A DNA stretch of 9,652 nt from Desulfobacterales bacterium (GTDB lineage Bacteria > Desulfobacterota > Desulfobacteria > Desulfobacterales > Desulfobacteraceae): NCBI GenBank assembly GCA_022361095.1, contig JAKSBO010000461.1, positions 1 to 9,652 on the forward strand. The letters run 5' to 3'. The number at the start of each line of letters is the position of its first letter. Positions within the stretch are counted from its first letter, which is position 1. The translations under genes were made by a program, and so were the position numbers. The notes under the pieces were generated by a model, which was not told the origin of the DNA, did no database searches, and saw only the letters and a list, made by a program, of their open reading frames with translations. Positions 7,421 through 9,652 of the stretch are shown piece by piece.

Positions 7421-8584
7421 ATGGGGAAGAAGTTTACAGACGAAGAGTGGAACGCGTATCTTAAAGAGCATCAAGCGGGATTTGAAGGAAACCCTAAGCA
7501 TCTTAGGAAAATATTGGAGATGGATAGCTGGAAGTGGAACGAGTGGAGAAAAGAGAATCCTGATGTTGAAATAAATCTGAAGGGGGCAAGTCTGCGTAAT
7601 GCAAACCTGCAAGAGGCAAAGCTGTTTGGAGCAAACCTGCAAGAAGCTGATTTGTTTTTGGCAGACCTGCAAGAAGCTGATCTGTCTATGGCAAGCTTGC
7701 AATTCGCTAATATGTCTCAGGCAAACCTGCAAAAAGCCATACTGAATAGGTCAAATCTTCAGAAAGCAATGTTGAATGAAGCGATGCTGCAAGAAACGGA
7801 TTTGTATAAGGCAGACTTGCAAGAAGCTAATCTGTCTAAAGCAAAGATGCAAAAAGCAAACCTATTTCAGGCAAAGATGCAAAACGCTGAGTTAAGCGAG
7901 GCAAAGCTGCAAGAAGTTGAGTTTTATGAGGCAAACCTGCAAGATGCTAAGCTGTTGTGGGCAGACCTGCAAGGAGCCAAGCTACGGAATACAAACATGC
8001 AAGGAGCTATACTCAGTGGGGCAAATATCCAGGGGGTCCGACTGCGATACACGGATTTAACCCGAGCTACGGTTGGGGGGATAAAATACAAAAAGAAAAT
8101 AAAGATAGGACGATTTACCATATGGGCGAAGAATTCTATCGAATCCTTTAGGGGAACATCTGTTGATTCTTGCAAAGGTGATGCAGTTTTTAAACGATAT
8201 GCACAGGATCAAGATTTCCTTGAAGGATTCAAAGAACTCCAACCCGCTTGGTTTTATAGGCCTTTATATTGGCTATGGAAGATCTCAAGCGACTGTGGCC
8301 AGTCAATGTTGCTGTGGATGTTCTGGTCTATTATGTTTGCATTGATATTTGCAGGAGTTTTCTTTTGGTTGGGAGAATCTCATTTTAAACCCACCGAACT
8401 CACCTTCAATCTTCAATCGATGATCTATTACAGTGTTGTGACATTCACCACCCTTGGATTTGGTGACATCATACCAAAGACAAACCTTGCTGCATGGTGG
8501 GTCATGGCAGAGGTGATCGTAGGATACATAATGCTGGGTGGGCTGATTTCAATATTTGCCACGAAGCTGGCGAGGAGGAGTTAG
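7421..8584 (+). CDS. Pentapeptide-repeat protein fused to a two-TM potassium-channel domain
   Basis: A predicted inner-membrane ion channel with a cytoplasmic repeat domain (387 residues). Residues 1-50 are a charged helical cap (FTDEEWNAYLKEH). Residues 51 to about 216 are roughly 33 A(D/N)Lxx pentapeptides predicted to form a right-handed four-sided beta-helix of about 8 turns. A basic linker (about 220-295) contains RYAQDQDFLEGF and ISSDCGQS. TM1 is about 296-317, a pore helix precedes the selectivity filter Thr344-Leu-Gly-Phe-Gly-Asp349, and TM2 is about 358-380. TLGFGD is a potassium-type filter. I chose the ATG at 7421, behind AAGGGA at about 9 nt; an upstream TTG at 7349 would add 24 unconvincing residues. 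The next gene starts 2 nt after the stop. The gating signal is unknown; the repeat domain may be the sensor. Confidence 0.92.
   Translation: MGKKFTDEEWNAYLKEHQAGFEGNPKHLRKILEMDSWKWNEWRKENPDVEINLKGASLRNANLQEAKLFGANLQEADLFLADLQEADLSMASLQFANMSQANLQKAILNRSNLQKAMLNEAMLQETDLYKADLQEANLSKAKMQKANLFQAKMQNAELSEAKLQEVEFYEANLQDAKLLWADLQGAKLRNTNMQGAILSGANIQGVRLRYTDLTRATVGGIKYKKKIKIGRFTIWAKNSIESFRGTSVDSCKGDAVFKRYAQDQDFLEGFKELQPAWFYRPLYWLWKISSDCGQSMLLWMFWSIMFALIFAGVFFWLGESHFKPTELTFNLQSMIYYSVVTFTTLGFGDIIPKTNLAAWWVMAEVIVGYIMLGGLISIFATKLARRS
7571..8070 (+). repeat. In-frame 30-bp tandem repeat array encoding the pentapeptide beta-helix
   Basis: About 16.7 units of exactly 30 bp, with no length variation, each encoding two pentapeptides (consensus AxLQEAxLxx). 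The best conserved part resembles GCAGACCTGCAAGAAGCTGA. It is coding repeat, not a CRISPR array: there are no spacers and the frame runs through. Confidence 0.9.
8573..8580 (+). promoter_or_regulatory. Ribosome binding site deciding the GTG start of the AbiC-like gene
   Basis: AGGAGGAG in the last codons of the channel gene, 6 nt before the GTG at 8587. It supports a GTG start and translational coupling between the two genes. Confidence 0.75.
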
Positions 8585-8586
8585 GG

Positions 8587-9408
8587 GTGGAAAGGTCTAC
8601 AAAGAAAAAGAAGGATAGGGAAATTTTATGGGCCATTTTGTTGGGTACCATGGTTATTATTTCATGGATTTTCTCATGGATATTTATCGACAAATTCATA
8701 CCAGCCTTAGCTGATCGCGGCACTTTTGGCGATAAATTCGGAGCAATCAATGCTCTTTTTTCAGGTCTTGCATTTGCCGGTGTTATTTATGCGATACTGC
8801 TTCAAAGAAAAGAACTATCGTTACAGCGAGAAGAGCTTGTCCTGACCAGGGGTGAACTTGAAGGACAGAAAAAACAACTTGAGGCGCAGAATAAAACTTT
8901 TCGGGAGCAGGCTTTACAAAATGCTTTTTTTCAAATGCTGAATTTCCATAATGAAATCGTAAAAAGCCTTGTTTTATTTGATCTTGGTGATGATAGATAT
9001 GAAGGAAGGGAATGTTTTGAGGTGTTATACAAAAAGTTTGATGGTAACAGTCGATTAAATCAGTCCTTAAAAAAGTACCTTTCAAACCACGAATTCATGA
9101 AAAATAGATACATGGAATTTTATTCAAAGTACCAAGGGTATCTGGGTCATTATTTTAGGAATTTATACAATATTATTAAGTTTATACATACTAATGATTT
9201 TCATAATAAAAAATATTATACCAATCTAATTAGGGCACAGCTATCGGTGTATGAAATGCTTTTACTCTTTTATAACTGTGAGTATGGTCATGGGAGAGAG
9301 AAATTCAAGCCATTTATTGTCGAATATTCTTTGTTAAACAATATTGACTTGAATCTTTTGCTTCATCAACAACATGCAGATCTTTTTGATAAAAAAGCAT
9401 ATGCTTGA
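8587..9408 (+). CDS. Membrane-anchored coiled-coil protein, putative phage abortive infection family (putAbiC-like)
   Basis: A 273-residue protein. After a Lys-rich start come two TM segments (about 13-37 and 52-72, the second in FGAINALFSGLAFAGVIYAI), a charged coiled coil (about 73-108, with QRKELSLQREEL), then a mainly helical cytoplasmic domain with NAFFQMLNFHNEIV (112-125), GHYFRNLYNIIKFI and RAQLSVYEMLLLFYNC. I recognise these blocks as the putAbiC family, named after lactococcal AbiC; this is from memory of the family, not a search. The end LFDKKAYA looks like a natural C-terminus. The GTG start at 8587 has AGGAGGAG upstream and lies 2 nt after the channel stop; an ATG at 8494 in this frame would overlap the channel gene by 91 nt. 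The gene is very AT-rich, suggesting transfer. A defence role is inferred; the biochemical activity is unknown. Confidence 0.8.
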   Translation: MERSTKKKKDREILWAILLGTMVIISWIFSWIFIDKFIPALADRGTFGDKFGAINALFSGLAFAGVIYAILLQRKELSLQREELVLTRGELEGQKKQLEAQNKTFREQALQNAFFQMLNFHNEIVKSLVLFDLGDDRYEGRECFEVLYKKFDGNSRLNQSLKKYLSNHEFMKNRYMEFYSKYQGYLGHYFRNLYNIIKFIHTNDFHNKKYYTNLIRAQLSVYEMLLLFYNCEYGHGREKFKPFIVEYSLLNNIDLNLLLHQQHADLFDKKAYA

Positions 9409-9589
9409 AAAAAATCTGACGCAAAAATTTGAAACATTATATCTTTATACGTTTACCATTCAGCCTCCCCCGTTGCCTTTTTTATTAGAGATGGTTGGTA
9501 GGGAATCCCGGGACATCTATGATAAGTTTTGTCAAGGGGAAAATGTAGATTTCCCATCACTTTTTAAAGACATTCTCCAAAAGCGTTAA
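9401..9589 (+). CDS. Small hypothetical protein overlapping the end of the AbiC-like gene
   Basis: An open frame of 62 codons whose ATG overlaps the previous stop in ATGCTTGA (8-nt overlap, different frame). I do not recognise it. It has a short Pro-rich hydrophobic patch (IQPPPLPFLLEMV) and a charged C-terminus (FKDILQKR). There is no Shine-Dalgarno sequence before 9401, nor before the earlier in-frame ATG at 9374. The overlap suggests a third cassette gene, but a chance frame in AT-rich DNA or the remnant of a longer gene is equally possible. Confidence 0.3.
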   Translation: MLEKNLTQKFETLYLYTFTIQPPPLPFLLEMVGRESRDIYDKFCQGENVDFPSLFKDILQKR

Positions 9590-9652
9590 ATGGCCCATTG
9601 CATGAACTCCGGATCTTTTTAATCTGTTTCATTTAAGTGCCAAAAAGATAAA

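Noticed and set aside
7571..8070. CRISPR-like appearance of regular 30-bp repeats
   Set aside because: Units are contiguous without unique spacers, diverge gradually, and encode in-frame pentapeptides.
9590..9652. Possible terminator after the last frame (CCGGATCTTTTT)
   Set aside because: There is no stable inverted repeat before the T run.

Overview
The window looks like part of a Gram-negative chromosome. It has a complete tripartite RND efflux system with an outer-membrane lipoprotein component, which requires two membranes. A sulfate-reducer-like or other deltaproteobacterial (Desulfobacterota) host is my best guess from the overall style of the genes, but nothing in the window proves it. 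Base composition changes sharply: the efflux genes are GC-rich (34 of 60 bases are G/C at 541-600), while the far right is very AT-rich (13 of 60 at 9181-9240).

Left part (1-6396, all on the minus strand): an efflux operon in the order TetR-family repressor (5733-6341), periplasmic adaptor (4467-5609), AcrB-like RND pump and NodT/OprM-like outer-membrane factor (1-4470). One strong sigma70-type promoter precedes the repressor, and a palindrome fills its spacer, so the repressor probably controls itself and the whole operon. The adaptor and pump overlap by ATGA. The pump and outer-membrane factor have no stop codon between them: the frame stays open from 4470 to the window edge, about 1,490 codons. 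This is either a real pump-outer-membrane-factor fusion or the result of a one-base change in an AAAA run at the junction. Inserting one A would restore two ordinary overlapping genes.

Middle (6397-7420): a REP-associated (Y1/HUH) transposase gene on the minus strand at 6582-7241. It is bracketed by inverted copies of a CCCCGGATT motif, one just after its stop codon and two in tandem beyond its 5' end.

Right part (7421-9652, plus strand): a low-GC, tightly coupled pair. The first gene encodes a pentapeptide-repeat beta-helix joined to a two-TM potassium-channel module with a TLGFGD filter. Two bases later comes a membrane-anchored coiled-coil protein resembling the putative phage abortive-infection family (putAbiC). 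A small doubtful ORF overlaps the end of the second gene. Channel plus AbiC-like protein beside a transposase, in foreign-looking DNA, is the best candidate here for an undescribed defence-type cassette; its function is inferred, not shown.
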